Source: JAVVSK01 sp036654235 (lineage in GTDB: Bacteria; Bacillota; Clostridia; Christensenellales; CAG-138). From it: a stretch of 64,000 nucleotides of DNA. Below, piece by piece: positions 24,432-33,548 of this stretch. Numbering within the stretch: position 1 is the stretch's first letter; every line of letters starts with the position of its first letter. Below the pieces are notes generated by a model. It saw only the letters and a program-made list of their open reading frames with translations. It did not search any database and was not told where the DNA came from. Both the position numbers and the translations under genes were made by a program. The stretch covers positions 23,571 through 87,570 of the forward strand of contig JAVVSK010000009.1 in assembly GCA_036654235.1 (NCBI GenBank), in the 5' to 3' direction.

Positions 24432-25023
24432 TTTTCGCCTGCTTTCCCGCATTTTCCGATAAAACGCATTCGACGTTTATTTGGAATGCGTTATAAAGTT
24501 CGGAATACACGTATCCATGGTAGTTTACCTGCGAAAAGAAGCCGGAATCTTCAAGAGATTTTATATATTCGGCTGTTTGCGTTACGGTAGTCGCGTATGT
24601 ATCGAAATTTAGCTTCCCAGAGGCGGCATCATAAGTGTTTATCTGTGGCGTTGACTCATAGAATCGGTTCGTACAGACAAGTATGGCCTCTAAAACGTTC
24701 GAATTTATTAGCGGGTATGATTCGAGACATTTCCAAGTTTGATCTATACTCGCTAATTTCGCTAAAAGCTCGGCATTATGCGACGTTAAAGCTAATGTTT
24801 CATTATATTGATCTATATTTATCGGCGATTCAATATAGGCGTTTATCTCGTCAAGATCATTTTGCAACGTCATATTGTCGAGTATCAATCGAGCCGAAAT
24901 AACGGATAAAAGTAAAATCAACATTACAAAAGAAAGTATGATTACCCGCTTGTTTCGTTTTTTATTCGATTCTTCCGGCTTTGCCCGAAAAGGAACCATT
25001 AAATTTAAATCTCTTGATGCCAA
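24421..25023 (-). CDS. pilN: PilN-like type IV pilus assembly protein
   Basis: The 200-residue product begins MASRDLNLMVPFRAKPEE, echoing the conserved INLLPxR cytoplasmic motif of PilN that binds PilM, although the motif is altered here (LNLMVPFR). A single membrane helix (about residues 26-48), a coiled coil and a small beta-rich domain follow. It sits between pilM and pilO as in most pilus operons. Confidence 0.75.
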   Translation of the reverse strand: MASRDLNLMVPFRAKPEESNKKRNKRVIILSFVMLILLLSVISARLILDNMTLQNDLDEINAYIESPINIDQYNETLALTSHNAELLAKLASIDQTWKCLESYPLINSNVLEAILVCTNRFYESTPQINTYDAASGKLNFDTYATTVTQTAEYIKSLEDSGFFSQVNYHGYVYSELYNAFQINVECVLSENAGKQAKNDN

Positions 25024-25035
25024 AATTACTTCGCC

Positions 25036-25926
25036 TCACTTTTTTAAAAGATCGCCTACGGGATAGATAAAGTTCGATAATCGCGCGTCTTCATCTCGTC
25101 CGGAAAATTTTATTCGTCGGTCATTTGGGAATTCTTGTATATTTAAGTTCATATCCACTCCAAAACTGTAAAAACGATTTAAATCGTCGGGATTAGCGCC
25201 GCAAAAATATACATCGGTTATAGTATATTCACTCTTCTCGGACGCTAAAAACTGAACCATTGAGGATACATTCCTTTGCATCTCGCCAACAATCTCGTCG
25301 GTTCCATCCGAAGAAAAAAGGCGAGTGCGCGTCGAAATCTTATAGCGACCGTTTTCAAGCAGAACATTTTGAACATTTTCACCGTCCATAACAACGATAA
25401 CCGCGGTTTTATCGTTAAATTCGGGCATGAATTCTATGAGCTTAACGAGGGCAGTAACCCCGGTATTAAATGAAACAACCTTAGTTTTAATCTCGGAAAA
25501 CAACTTTACATAGGTTTCTACAAAAGATTTTTCACATGCACATGCTATTGCGCGGTTCATAGAACCGTTTTTGCTTTTAAGCATCATATAATCGTATAGG
25601 GGGGCTGTTCTGTTTTCAGCATCCGAAAATTCGTTAGCCATAAGCAGTTGAAGCTGTTTTTCTTTCATATTCGGAAATTCTATCGGCTTTAGCTGAATAA
25701 GAGTACTATTTACAACGAGAGATACGTCTTTCCCGTGACACCCATGAGCATCTAAAAACAGCGCAATCTCCTCTTTAAGCGCGGGGGCATTAGTTATAAC
25801 GCCGTTTACGAGGCTTTCGCCCATTAAAACATCAGCGAAACAGGAGCTTACGGAAACGCCCGCGGAGCTTCCGGCGCCTACTACAGCAGAAACATTTTTA
25901 TTTGAAAGATAAAGTGATATTGCCAT
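25036..25926 (-). CDS. pilM: PilM-like actin-fold pilus assembly protein (divergent)
   Basis: The 296-residue product has the expected length and place for PilM, the cytoplasmic actin-like partner of PilN. Blocks such as VSLVVNSTLIQLKPIEFPNMKEKQLQLLMANEF match the PilM shared region, and TAVIVVMDGENVQNVLLENGRYKISTRTR resembles the second nucleotide-binding half. The usual N-terminal LGIDIGSSSVK-type loop is replaced by ISLYLSNKNVSAVVGAG, so ATP binding is doubtful. It precedes pilN by 12 bases. Confidence 0.75.
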   Translation of the reverse strand: MAISLYLSNKNVSAVVGAGSSAGVSVSSCFADVLMGESLVNGVITNAPALKEEIALFLDAHGCHGKDVSLVVNSTLIQLKPIEFPNMKEKQLQLLMANEFSDAENRTAPLYDYMMLKSKNGSMNRAIACACEKSFVETYVKLFSEIKTKVVSFNTGVTALVKLIEFMPEFNDKTAVIVVMDGENVQNVLLENGRYKISTRTRLFSSDGTDEIVGEMQRNVSSMVQFLASEKSEYTITDVYFCGANPDDLNRFYSFGVDMNLNIQEFPNDRRIKFSGRDEDARLSNFIYPVGDLLKK

Positions 25927-25938
25927 AACGTTTTACTC

Positions 25939-27132
25939 CTAACTTTTTGACAATGCTTCGTATGAGTTAAATATGGGCAGAAGCACGCTTAACATAACAA
26001 GTAAGACTATAGCCGCCATTATAACCAACATAACCGGCTCCATGAGCGCCAAGAGCGCTTGAATCGCCATCTCGGATTCAAACTCATAGCTTTCGGCGAC
26101 GACACCAAGCATATATTCCAGGTTTCCGGTTTCTTCGCCAACGAGAACATTTGCAATAAGCTTTTTTTCGAATCCATCTACGAAGGAAAGAGAATGCGAA
26201 AGGGTTTCACCTCTTCTTATTCGGGTTATAACATCGTCGAATTGACTCGCTATATATTTATTACCTATCGTATTTTTTCCGACCTGCAACGCTACGACGA
26301 TAGGAAGACCGCTCGCATATTGCGAGGAGAGAGTTCGCGCGAATCTAGCGGTGTATATGACTTTAAGAAGTTTACCCACCTTCGGAATTCTTAAAATCAT
26401 CTTGTCTATGAACCATTTTACATTAGGAATTCGCTTTATTATCGATATAAATATTGATAAAGCCGCTACAATGAACAATAATATATACCATTTCGTAGCG
26501 ACAAAATCGCCAATAGACATTACGAATTTCGTTAGTCCCGGAAGCTCCATCCCTTCAAAAAGAGAAACAAAGTTGGGTAAAACGAAGGTGAAAAGCCCAA
26601 CGCAAATTAATATCGTCATAACCGCAAGAATCTTGGGATACAATAGTGCGCTCTTTATTTTACCGTTTAGACGATCTTCTTTTTCATAATGAACAGCCAT
26701 TTTTCTTGCGGTAACGTCCATCGTCCCGTTGGATTCTGCCGCTTTAAACATATTAATAAGAAGCTCGGGGAAAACGTTTCCTTGCTGTTCGAGAGCTTCG
26801 GAAAAAGAAATTCCTTGACTTATTAGCCTAAGTATTTCCACATATATTCCGCGTATTCGAGTTTCGCAGTTTTCGTCACGCGTCATTATCCCTATAGTTC
26901 GGACGAGAGAAACGCCGGCGGAAAGCAAAGTACCGAGTTGACGGCAAAAATCGCTGACCTGCTTCGATTTTAGCTTTCTATTCGTAAGCTTTAGTTTTTT
27001 TTCTTTCGCGGATATGAGGAATACATCCGCTTTTCGTAAAGAGTCGAATAGTTCGGATTCGTTGTTTGCGTTAGCTATGCTTTTTATCGTTTTTCCCTCT
27101 GAATCCTTTGCAATATATGAATATTTCGGCAA
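25939..27132 (-). CDS. pilC: Type IV pilus inner-membrane platform protein PilC
   Basis: The 397-residue platform protein has two T2SSF domains (about residues 60-185 and 265-385), three main helices, and the motifs FCRQLGTLLSAGVSLVRTI and FARTLSSQYASGLPIVVAL that mark the start of each repeat. The start is TTG at 27132 behind a G-rich ribosome binding site (GGGGGG). It links the extension and retraction ATPases to pilin assembly. Confidence 0.93.
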   Translation of the reverse strand: MPKYSYIAKDSEGKTIKSIANANNESELFDSLRKADVFLISAKEKKLKLTNRKLKSKQVSDFCRQLGTLLSAGVSLVRTIGIMTRDENCETRIRGIYVEILRLISQGISFSEALEQQGNVFPELLINMFKAAESNGTMDVTARKMAVHYEKEDRLNGKIKSALLYPKILAVMTILICVGLFTFVLPNFVSLFEGMELPGLTKFVMSIGDFVATKWYILLFIVAALSIFISIIKRIPNVKWFIDKMILRIPKVGKLLKVIYTARFARTLSSQYASGLPIVVALQVGKNTIGNKYIASQFDDVITRIRRGETLSHSLSFVDGFEKKLIANVLVGEETGNLEYMLGVVAESYEFESEMAIQALLALMEPVMLVIMAAIVLLVMLSVLLPIFNSYEALSKS

Positions 27133-27241
27133 AGCGAAATCCCCCCTTCCTTAATTTTAAATTTAACACACGGTATTAAATAATGCTTTAACTAATGCTT
27201 AAATTTTTTTAATATATCAGACATAAAGCTAAAATTATTTT

Positions 27242-28048
27242 TTAAACGAAAAATGTCAGATACCAATTTAATATTATTTCGCCAAAGAGCATTGAAAGAG
27301 CTATTCCAATGCAGAGCGCGGGAGCGAACGCAAAATGCTCTTTAAAGCCTTTTTGATTTTTTATCATATAAAAGATACCCTGAACTCCTCCAATTAAAAG
27401 ACCAAAGAACATTGCGATTATGGCGAGTTTCCATCCGAGCATAAATCCGGCAACAGCCATGAGTTTTATATCTCCACCACCAAAAGCGCCGTTTATTAAA
27501 AGCGTTAAGAGCAGCATAGGGAGACTTATACAAAAAAAGCCGATTCCATGGTTTAGAAGAGAATCGAAGAATCCAATGTTATCCTTAAAAATGAAAAAAG
27601 CAGCAATTGCCGGGACAATTAGCGCTATGATAAGCCCGTTAGGAATTTCCATTGTATCGTAATCGATGAACGCTATCGCTGTAAGTATCGAAAACGCAGT
27701 AAAGGCAACAACTCCTTCGATGGAAAAGAAAAAGGGAAAAATATCTGTTTTTCGAAAAACATAAGCGCACAAAAGCGCGAGAAGACCGCCCAAAAGTTCA
27801 ACGAAAAAATAACGCGCCGAAAGCTTTCCTCCGCAATAACGACATTTTCCTCTAAGAAAAACAAAGCTGAATAGGGGAACGAGGTCAAAGCCCGAGAGAG
27901 TATGTCCGCAAGAAACGCAATGGGATCTTCCTTTAACGAAGCTCTCGCCCTTTTGAATCCTATAGATAAGGACGTTTACAAAAGAAAAAATAACCGTACC
28001 AAAAGCGAAAACGAAAAGCGCTATTAATATTGTAAAAATGGTTTGCAT
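27242..28048 (-). CDS. pilD: Prepilin peptidase/N-methyltransferase PilD
   Basis: The 268-residue polytopic aspartyl peptidase cleaves prepilins after Gly and methylates the new N-terminus. It has the N-terminal zinc motif CVSCGH...CRYCGG and both catalytic Asp motifs, IDYDTMEIPN and GGGDIKLMA. It follows the pilin genes after a gap of about 200 bases containing stem-loops. Confidence 0.95.
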   Translation of the reverse strand: MQTIFTILIALFVFAFGTVIFSFVNVLIYRIQKGESFVKGRSHCVSCGHTLSGFDLVPLFSFVFLRGKCRYCGGKLSARYFFVELLGGLLALLCAYVFRKTDIFPFFFSIEGVVAFTAFSILTAIAFIDYDTMEIPNGLIIALIVPAIAAFFIFKDNIGFFDSLLNHGIGFFCISLPMLLLTLLINGAFGGGDIKLMAVAGFMLGWKLAIIAMFFGLLIGGVQGIFYMIKNQKGFKEHFAFAPALCIGIALSMLFGEIILNWYLTFFV

Positions 28049-28125
28049 AATCGTTTTCCTTTCCTTTTAATCTTAGGGATAATTTTAAAAAGGGATTTCC
28101 TCTTAACTCTACTAATTAAAGAACC

Positions 28126-28157
28126 TTTGCCGCAGCGCTTTTTTTAGCGGCGGCAAA
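28126..28157 (-). repeat. Stem-loop between pilin genes and pilD
   Basis: TTTGCCGC pairs with GCGGCAAA and an inner CGCT pairs with AGCG. In the minus-strand transcript no T-tract follows, so it is not a standard terminator. A second perfect palindrome (ACCTATTT, AA, AAATAGGT) lies at 28211-28228. Such structures between pilin and assembly genes can stabilise the upstream message and lower downstream expression. Confidence 0.5.
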
Positions 28158-28250
28158 AAAATTGATAATTAAGGTGTATTATTTTATTTTTGCACCTATT
28201 CTTCGGAGTTACCTATTTAAAAATAGGTTTTAATAAAACTTCGCTCTGAC

Positions 28251-28841
28251 TTACCGTATATTTATGAAAATTCTACTAATATGCTGACCAATGGCGATAG
28301 TCCAAGAATTAAGCGTGGGTGTCGGTTCGAAAGCCGGGTTGAATTTTTTCCCGTTAGGCGGAGTCAAATCCGCATCCGAACACATATATACAGTATAATT
28401 TCCATCGTAATAGTAAATCTCGGTTACCTTAAAGGCTCCATTTATGTCCTTTATAATTATTTCACCGGTTTTGGCTGCATTTAAAGTACCAAATTTTCTT
28501 TCGGAGTACTTTTCGATATAGTTATAAATTTGTTTAGCTGCTGTTATGCCGTGACCACTGCTGTTAGGTCCGGTGTTGCTGTTTAACTTAATCGTAAGAT
28601 TAGAAAGATTTTGACTTACTTCGTAAATCAAAGCCGCGGGCATTTCGGCGTATGTTATGGAAACGGAAGTTTGAGCGGCAATTAGGACATTTCGAGCTTC
28701 GGCTATAGCTGCTTTTTTATTTGCTTCGGCGATATAGCCGGTTAGCGAGGGAATTAGGATTGCCGCTAAAACCGCGAGTATTACGAGAACCACGATTACT
28801 TCAACAAGGGTAAAACCGCTTAAACCTTTTAACTTTTTCAA
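28251..28841 (-). CDS. Type IV prepilin (major pilin-like), copy 1
   Basis: The 196-residue prepilin has a short leader (MKKLKGLSG), the cleavage site G/FTLVE and the hydrophobic helix VIVVLVILAVLAAILIPSLTG, followed by a variable head domain. The N-terminal 60 residues are nearly the same as in the pilin at 29506-30066, including YIAEANKKA and AEARNVLIAAQTSVS. The head shares YYDGNYTVYMCS. The start is TTG with AAGG upstream. Confidence 0.92.
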   Translation of the reverse strand: MKKLKGLSGFTLVEVIVVLVILAVLAAILIPSLTGYIAEANKKAAIAEARNVLIAAQTSVSITYAEMPAALIYEVSQNLSNLTIKLNSNTGPNSSGHGITAAKQIYNYIEKYSERKFGTLNAAKTGEIIIKDINGAFKVTEIYYYDGNYTVYMCSDADLTPPNGKKFNPAFEPTPTLNSWTIAIGQHISRIFINIR

Positions 28842-28898
28842 CTTTCAAAACCTTTTCCTTCAAAGCATCTATAAACATATAGGTCTTTAGCAAAAAAA

Positions 28899-29456
28899 TC
28901 ATTTTTCAGGTATTGATACTTTTGGCAATTTACCGGAAGTTATAGAAGACCAAACGTTGACGACGGGAACCGGACGATAAGTGTGAAACGTTTTGCTGAG
29001 CGTTTCTTAGGTGAAAATATACGCAGTATAGTTGCCGTCATAGTGTTAGCTTTCGTTTGCTTCAAATTTGCCATTGATATCCAGAATAATGATTCTTGCG
29101 GTTGTACATTCTCTTCTAAGGTGATTTACGAATAATTCCCAATATAACTTTAAATCTTTTTTAGCGATCCCCGCGTCGAATTTTTCCAAATTAAAGTCGA
29201 TTACGAAAATGCCTGAAATAACGGACTCACCGTTACCTTCCTCAAACTCCTTCGGTATTTCAAAATACGTTAGCAAAAAGGAAAGGTTGAGCGGCAATTA
29301 GAACCTTTCGCGCTTAGGAGATAAGAACCTTCTTATGCGCTTCGGCGATAGGCGGTTAGCGATCGGATTAAGATTGCCATTAGAATCGCGAGTATTAAGA
29401 GAACGACGACTACCTCAAAAGAGGGTAAAGCCCTTTATGTTTTTCAAATTATTCAC
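28899..29456 (-). pseudogene. Frameshifted type IV prepilin between two intact copies
   Basis: Aligned with the neighbouring pilins, the minus strand starts at GTG 29456 and reads VNNLKNIKGFTLF, then a stop. One extra T in the run after FTL breaks the frame (CTCTTTTGAGG where the intact copy has CTCGTTGAGG). Past the shift the other frame still reads EVVVVLLILAILMAILI. Further along, ERF.LIAAQ-like and EIPKEFEEG fragments, the HYDGNYTAYIF block and the terminal VNVWSSITSGKLPKV match the intact C-terminus YDGNYTAYMCTYG...TNVWSVAAG. Several further lesions show it is dead. Confidence 0.85.
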
Positions 29457-29505
29457 TATCTGTTCAACATATAGGGCTTTACGGGAATCTTTTAGTTATG
29501 GAGTA

Positions 29506-30066
29506 TTATGGTTTGGCAACGGTGATTGCAGCGGCTATATTATCGCCCGCAGCTACAGACCAAACGTTAGTGGCAAGAGTCGGCTGGAATACTGGCGGTG
29601 TGGCGGTTTCAGTCGGTGTTCCGTAGGTACACATATAAGCGGTGTAGTTGCCGTCATAGTAGCGAATTTCTGTTACTTTAAAGGCACCATCTATGTTCTG
29701 AATCTTTATTTTAGCTACTAGACCTGTGGCAAACTTCATTTCAGAGTACTTTTCAGTATACTGATAAATCTGCTTCGCAGCGGCAGCTGTAGGTGCTGTA
29801 CCATTCAAGTCGATTTCGAGAATTTTGCCTGTGCCTGCTTCAACTTCTTTCGTTAAATCAGCTGTCATTTCAGAATACGTTAATGAAACGGAAGTTTGCG
29901 CGGCGATTAGAACGCTACGCGCTTCGGCGATAACCGCTTTTTTATTCGCTTCGGCGATATAGCCGGTAAGCGAGGGGATAAGGATCGCTGCTAAAATCGC
30001 CAATATGACGAGAACAACGATTACCTCAACGAGGGTAAAACCCTTTTTGCTCTTGAGATTTTTCAT
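29506..30066 (-). CDS. Type IV prepilin (major pilin-like), copy 2
   Basis: The 186-residue prepilin reads MKNLKSKKG/FTLVE with the helix VIVVLVILAILAAILIPSLTG, then the shared pilin shoulder AEANKKAVIAEARSVLIAAQTSVSLTYS in parts and a head ending ATNVWSVAAGDNIAAAITVAKP. GAGGTAAAGAA precedes the ATG. It and the copy at 28251 share the N-terminal third but differ in the head, as expected for pilin paralogues. Confidence 0.93.
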   Translation of the reverse strand: MKNLKSKKGFTLVEVIVVLVILAILAAILIPSLTGYIAEANKKAVIAEARSVLIAAQTSVSLTYSEMTADLTKEVEAGTGKILEIDLNGTAPTAAAAKQIYQYTEKYSEMKFATGLVAKIKIQNIDGAFKVTEIRYYDGNYTAYMCTYGTPTETATPPVFQPTLATNVWSVAAGDNIAAAITVAKP

Positions 30067-30172
30067 TTCTTTACCTCTTATTCTAAGTTATTATTTATAC
30101 ATACGCTTTGAGTTTTATCAAAGCATCGTATCGAAGTTAAAGCGAACAAAGCGACATTAAAAGGGGGGAGCT

Positions 30173-30637
30173 TCATTCGGTAGTCCATTTTCCATTTAAA
30201 TAGGTTGCTTTAAATCCGCTATCTGGATCGCAATAAGTAATCCGCAATAATGTATCTCTACCATCGGTGGAATACTCTACTCCGGTTATAACTCCGGTTA
30301 ATCTCGAAAGAGCTATTATTTCATCATAAGCGGCTTTTGTAAGACCAACCCAATCTCCCATTTGATATCCCGCATTTTCGTTCTCTTCTATTCCCCAATC
30401 GTTATTTTCACGATCATCTTTAGCGAGGAGAAAGAGCTCTCCCGATCCATAATATTGATGAAAAACGGACTGAGTTGCTAAAGCCGCGCTTCGCCCATCG
30501 GCTAACGCCTGGCTTTGCTTTGCTTTAGTAATGTATTGGCTATACATTGGAAGCAAAATAGCGACGAGTATAATTATTATGACGAGACATACTAAAAGTT
30601 CGACAAGGGTAAAGCCGCTTTTAAAATTTTTTTTCAT
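30173..30637 (-). CDS. Type IV prepilin-like protein (minor pilin candidate), first gene of pilus operon
   Basis: The 154-residue prepilin has the leader MKKNFKSG, cleavage site G/FTLVE and helix LLVCLVIIIILVAILLPMYSQYI. Its head domain is unlike the other two pilins and ends in ATYLNGKWTTE. It lies first in the operon, directly behind the promoter, and may be a minor pilin or a second major pilin. Confidence 0.88.
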   Translation of the reverse strand: MKKNFKSGFTLVELLVCLVIIIILVAILLPMYSQYITKAKQSQALADGRSAALATQSVFHQYYGSGELFLLAKDDRENNDWGIEENENAGYQMGDWVGLTKAAYDEIIALSRLTGVITGVEYSTDGRDTLLRITYCDPDSGFKATYLNGKWTTE

Positions 30638-30699
30638 ATGTATACAACAGATCCCCTTTAAACTTAGATGCTATCCCGCACTCATTAATATACTAGTCG

Positions 30700-30728
30700 A
30701 GTATAGTGTTCATTACTATTTTTGTCAA
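30700..30728 (-). promoter_or_regulatory. Promoter of the type IV pilus operon
   Basis: On the minus strand, TTGACA, a 17-base spacer and TATACT. The start of transcription falls about 55 bases before the first prepilin gene. No other promoter of this quality is seen before pilT, so the 9.6-kb gene set is probably one transcript. Confidence 0.75.
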
Positions 30729-30933
30729 CCATAATAATGTCATTTTTGGATAAATACCTAAATTAAATGCCATTATCTTAACTTTTACTTCGAATTTTGG
30801 CGACATAGAAACAATTAAGGATAAGCAACAATATTATTATGCCGTGAAAATAAACACATATATAATTTAATATAATTGTCAGGAAAAAGAAAGGCTAAAA
30901 ATCATGCATACATCGAATCATATACTGGTTATT

Positions 30934-30962
30934 TTGCATTATAATCATCTTTATGTTATAAT
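30934..30962 (+). promoter_or_regulatory. Promoter of the acyltransferase gene
   Basis: TTGCAT, 17-base spacer, TATAAT, with TG one base before the -10. It diverges from the pilus promoter; the 366 bases between the two genes (30638-31003) hold nothing else I recognise. Confidence 0.65.
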
Positions 30963-31003
30963 CGCCGCTGTAACTTAAAAAAGTTTGAAATTTTGAGGTT
31001 TTT

Positions 31004-32122
31004 ATGGAGAAATTGAGGTCGGAACGGAGCTCAAACCTAGAGCTGTTGCGAATAGTCGCGATGTTTATAATTATAGTGCATCATTGCTGTTATTATGGCG
31101 GGTTTAATCCATCGGATATGCCTTTTTCGGCATCTAAAATTCTTATTCAGTCGCTTAGCCTTGGCGGTTTTGGGATAAACCTATTTGTACTTGTATCGGG
31201 ATATTTTATGGTTTCTACCGGTTTTAAAATGCGCCGCCTTGTAAAAACATGGCTGCAAATCGCATTCTATTCCTTGTTTCTTTTTATACTTATGGCGAGC
31301 TTTGGAGCGATTCAGTTTGATTTTATTTCATTAATAAAGGCGGCGATTCCCGTTGCCTTCGAGCAATATTGGTTTGCTACGACATATGTTATTTTAATTT
31401 GCATCTCGCCGTTTTTAAATATACTTATAAAGGCTATGAATAAGCGGACGCATCTTATTCTCGTACTCGTCCTTATACTTTTGCAAAGCGTTTTACCAAC
31501 GATTACTACGGCGAAAATGGCATATGCGGATATTGCGTGGTTCGTTGCGCTGTATTTTATCGCCGCTTATTTACGTCTATACCCGAATTCGCTTACGATG
31601 AGCCTAAAAAAAAGTTTAGCGATATTATTTTGCTCAATGTCGTTTCTCGTTATATCGGTAATTTTTATAGACGTTTTAGCGATTAATGATGCTTTTTTTA
31701 AGAATGTCGGCGTATATATGCTTGCGCAAAATAAGCTTCCAATGCTGATAGCTTCAATTTCAATGTTTTTAGTATTCAATAACATAAAGAGCCTTGGGTC
31801 AAATAAAATTATTAATACCATAGCCGGAACAACCTTCGGAATATATCTTATTCATGACAGCTCTGCTTTTAGAGTGGTACTTTGGAGAAATATATTTCGC
31901 CCGGATCTATTCCCGAACACTTTACTTCTTCCGGTCTATATATTTGCGGCGGCGGCATTTGTTTTTCTAATTGGGATGGGTATTGACTTTTTACGCCAAT
32001 ATTTATTGGAAAAACCGATGTTCTTTCTTTATGATAACAGGTGCATACGGCTAAAATCGTTTTTTGCGCGAGCGGGCGAAAAAGGCAACGCAATTATTGA
32101 TAAAATTTCTGAATATAAATAA
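31004..32122 (+). CDS. Acyltransferase 3 family membrane protein
   Basis: The 372-residue polytopic protein (about ten helices) belongs to the acyltransferase-3/OafA family that acetylates or succinylates surface sugars and wall polymers. Family marks are SSNLELLRIVAMFIIIVHH with the catalytic-type His pair region, LVSGYFMV after the second helix, and FGIYLIHDS near the C-terminus. GAGG lies before the ATG. It is monocistronic next to the pilus operon; the acceptor cannot be inferred. Confidence 0.88.
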   Translation: MEKLRSERSSNLELLRIVAMFIIIVHHCCYYGGFNPSDMPFSASKILIQSLSLGGFGINLFVLVSGYFMVSTGFKMRRLVKTWLQIAFYSLFLFILMASFGAIQFDFISLIKAAIPVAFEQYWFATTYVILICISPFLNILIKAMNKRTHLILVLVLILLQSVLPTITTAKMAYADIAWFVALYFIAAYLRLYPNSLTMSLKKSLAILFCSMSFLVISVIFIDVLAINDAFFKNVGVYMLAQNKLPMLIASISMFLVFNNIKSLGSNKIINTIAGTTFGIYLIHDSSAFRVVLWRNIFRPDLFPNTLLLPVYIFAAAAFVFLIGMGIDFLRQYLLEKPMFFLYDNRCIRLKSFFARAGEKGNAIIDKISEYK

Positions 32123-32394
32123 GCTTTGCATAGAAATAATATTTTGCGCCGCTATTCGAAAATAGTATATCACTATTCAAAAAAATGCATATTCATCAAT
32201 AAAATCGTTTAAAAAGCAAAAGACGAAAGTTCGCGTATGCTGTTGTATATAGGCGATTAGCGCGAAAGTATGCTCTGGTTTTAAGTATTCAAATTTAAAT
32301 AAAGCGCATTAATATACTTTTTTAAGCCTCTGGCAACTTAGACGTTTTAGAGTTACAATGAATAGTGCATAAGCACAATAGGGAGGAATATTGC

Positions 32395-33531
32395 ATGAAC
32401 TTTGAGTTTACGAAGGAACAGGAAGCCGTAAGACAAATGGTTTCTGAGTTCGCGGAAAAGGAAGTAAAACCGATAGCCGGTCTTATAGACATTACCGAAG
32501 ATTTTCCGGCTGAAAATGTTAAAAAGCTGTTTAGGTACGGAATTATGGGAATGGGCGTACCTACGGTTTACGGTGGCGCGGGAGCTGACGAAATTGCGTC
32601 GGCTATAGCGGTCGAGGAACTTTCGCGCGTTTGCGGAACGACGGGAGTAATTGTTGCGGCGCACAATTCCCTTTGTTGTTATCCAATCTATAAATATGGT
32701 ACAGAGGATCAAAGGAATAAGTACCTTCCGATGCTTACCGGCGGTGTTGTCGGCGCATTTGCGCTTACCGAGCCGAACGCGGGGACGGATGCCTCGGCGC
32801 AGCAGACCGTAGCGGTGCTTGACGGAGATCATTATGTTTTAAACGGATCTAAGATATTTATAACGAACGGCGGAGTGGCGGGAGTTTTCATTGTCTTTGC
32901 GATGACCGATAAGTCTAAGGGGACGCGTGGAATAACGGCATTTTTAGTAGAAAAGGACTTTCCCGGATTTTCTATCGGAAAGCGCGAAGATAAGATGGGT
33001 ATTCGCGCATCATCTACTTGCGAGTTGGTTTTTGAAAATTGTATCGTTCCTAAGGAAAATCTTTTAGGCGGCGAGGGTAAGGGCTTTAAGATAGCGATGG
33101 CGACGTTAGACGGTGGAAGAATCGGAATTGCGGCGCAAGCTCTGGGTATTGCTCAGGGCGCTATTGATGAAGCGGTTAAATATACTAAACAGAGAATTCA
33201 GTTCGGTAAGCCGATATCGGCGTTCCAGAATACTCAGTTCGTTCTTGCCGATCTTGAAACAAAGATAAACGCGGCGCGTTTATTGGTTTATAGCGCATCT
33301 ATGGCTAAGAAGAGTGGAAAACCTTTTAGCAAAGAAGCGGCGATGGCGAAGCTCTATGCCTCTGAGGTAGCGATGGAGGTAACGACGAAGGCTCTGCAGT
33401 TCCATGGTGGGTACGGTTATACAAAGGATTATCCTATCGAGCGCATGATGCGCGACGCTAAGATAACCGAAATCTACGAGGGAACGAGCGAAGTTCAGCG
33501 CATGGTTATATCCGGCGCGCTTTTGAAATAA
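32395..33531 (+). CDS. Acyl-CoA dehydrogenase (butyryl-CoA dehydrogenase type)
   Basis: FAD enzyme reducing or oxidising short acyl-CoAs. The 378-residue product has MNFEFTKEQEAVRQMV at the start, AFALTEPNAGTDA (substrate/FAD contact), GRIGIAAQALG, QFGKPISAFQ and the C-terminal EIYEGTSEVQRMVIS, which contains the catalytic Glu position of short-chain dehydrogenases. GGGAGGAATATTGC fixes the start at 32395. With EtfB and ferredoxin-EtfA it forms a gene set known for flavin-based electron bifurcation (reduction of an enoyl-CoA and ferredoxin by NADH). Confidence 0.93.
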   Translation: MNFEFTKEQEAVRQMVSEFAEKEVKPIAGLIDITEDFPAENVKKLFRYGIMGMGVPTVYGGAGADEIASAIAVEELSRVCGTTGVIVAAHNSLCCYPIYKYGTEDQRNKYLPMLTGGVVGAFALTEPNAGTDASAQQTVAVLDGDHYVLNGSKIFITNGGVAGVFIVFAMTDKSKGTRGITAFLVEKDFPGFSIGKREDKMGIRASSTCELVFENCIVPKENLLGGEGKGFKIAMATLDGGRIGIAAQALGIAQGAIDEAVKYTKQRIQFGKPISAFQNTQFVLADLETKINAARLLVYSASMAKKSGKPFSKEAAMAKLYASEVAMEVTTKALQFHGGYGYTKDYPIERMMRDAKITEIYEGTSEVQRMVISGALLK

Positions 33532-33548
33532 GGAGGCAGGGAGAAATT

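Noticed and set aside
28126..28157. Intrinsic terminator between pilins and pilD
   Set aside because: In the transcribed (minus) direction the T-run precedes the stem and does not follow it, so a structural role is more likely.
29046..29297. 83-codon reading frame as an independent gene
   Set aside because: Its content lies inside the decayed pilin copy and is a frame-shifted part of the head domain; no start site fits.
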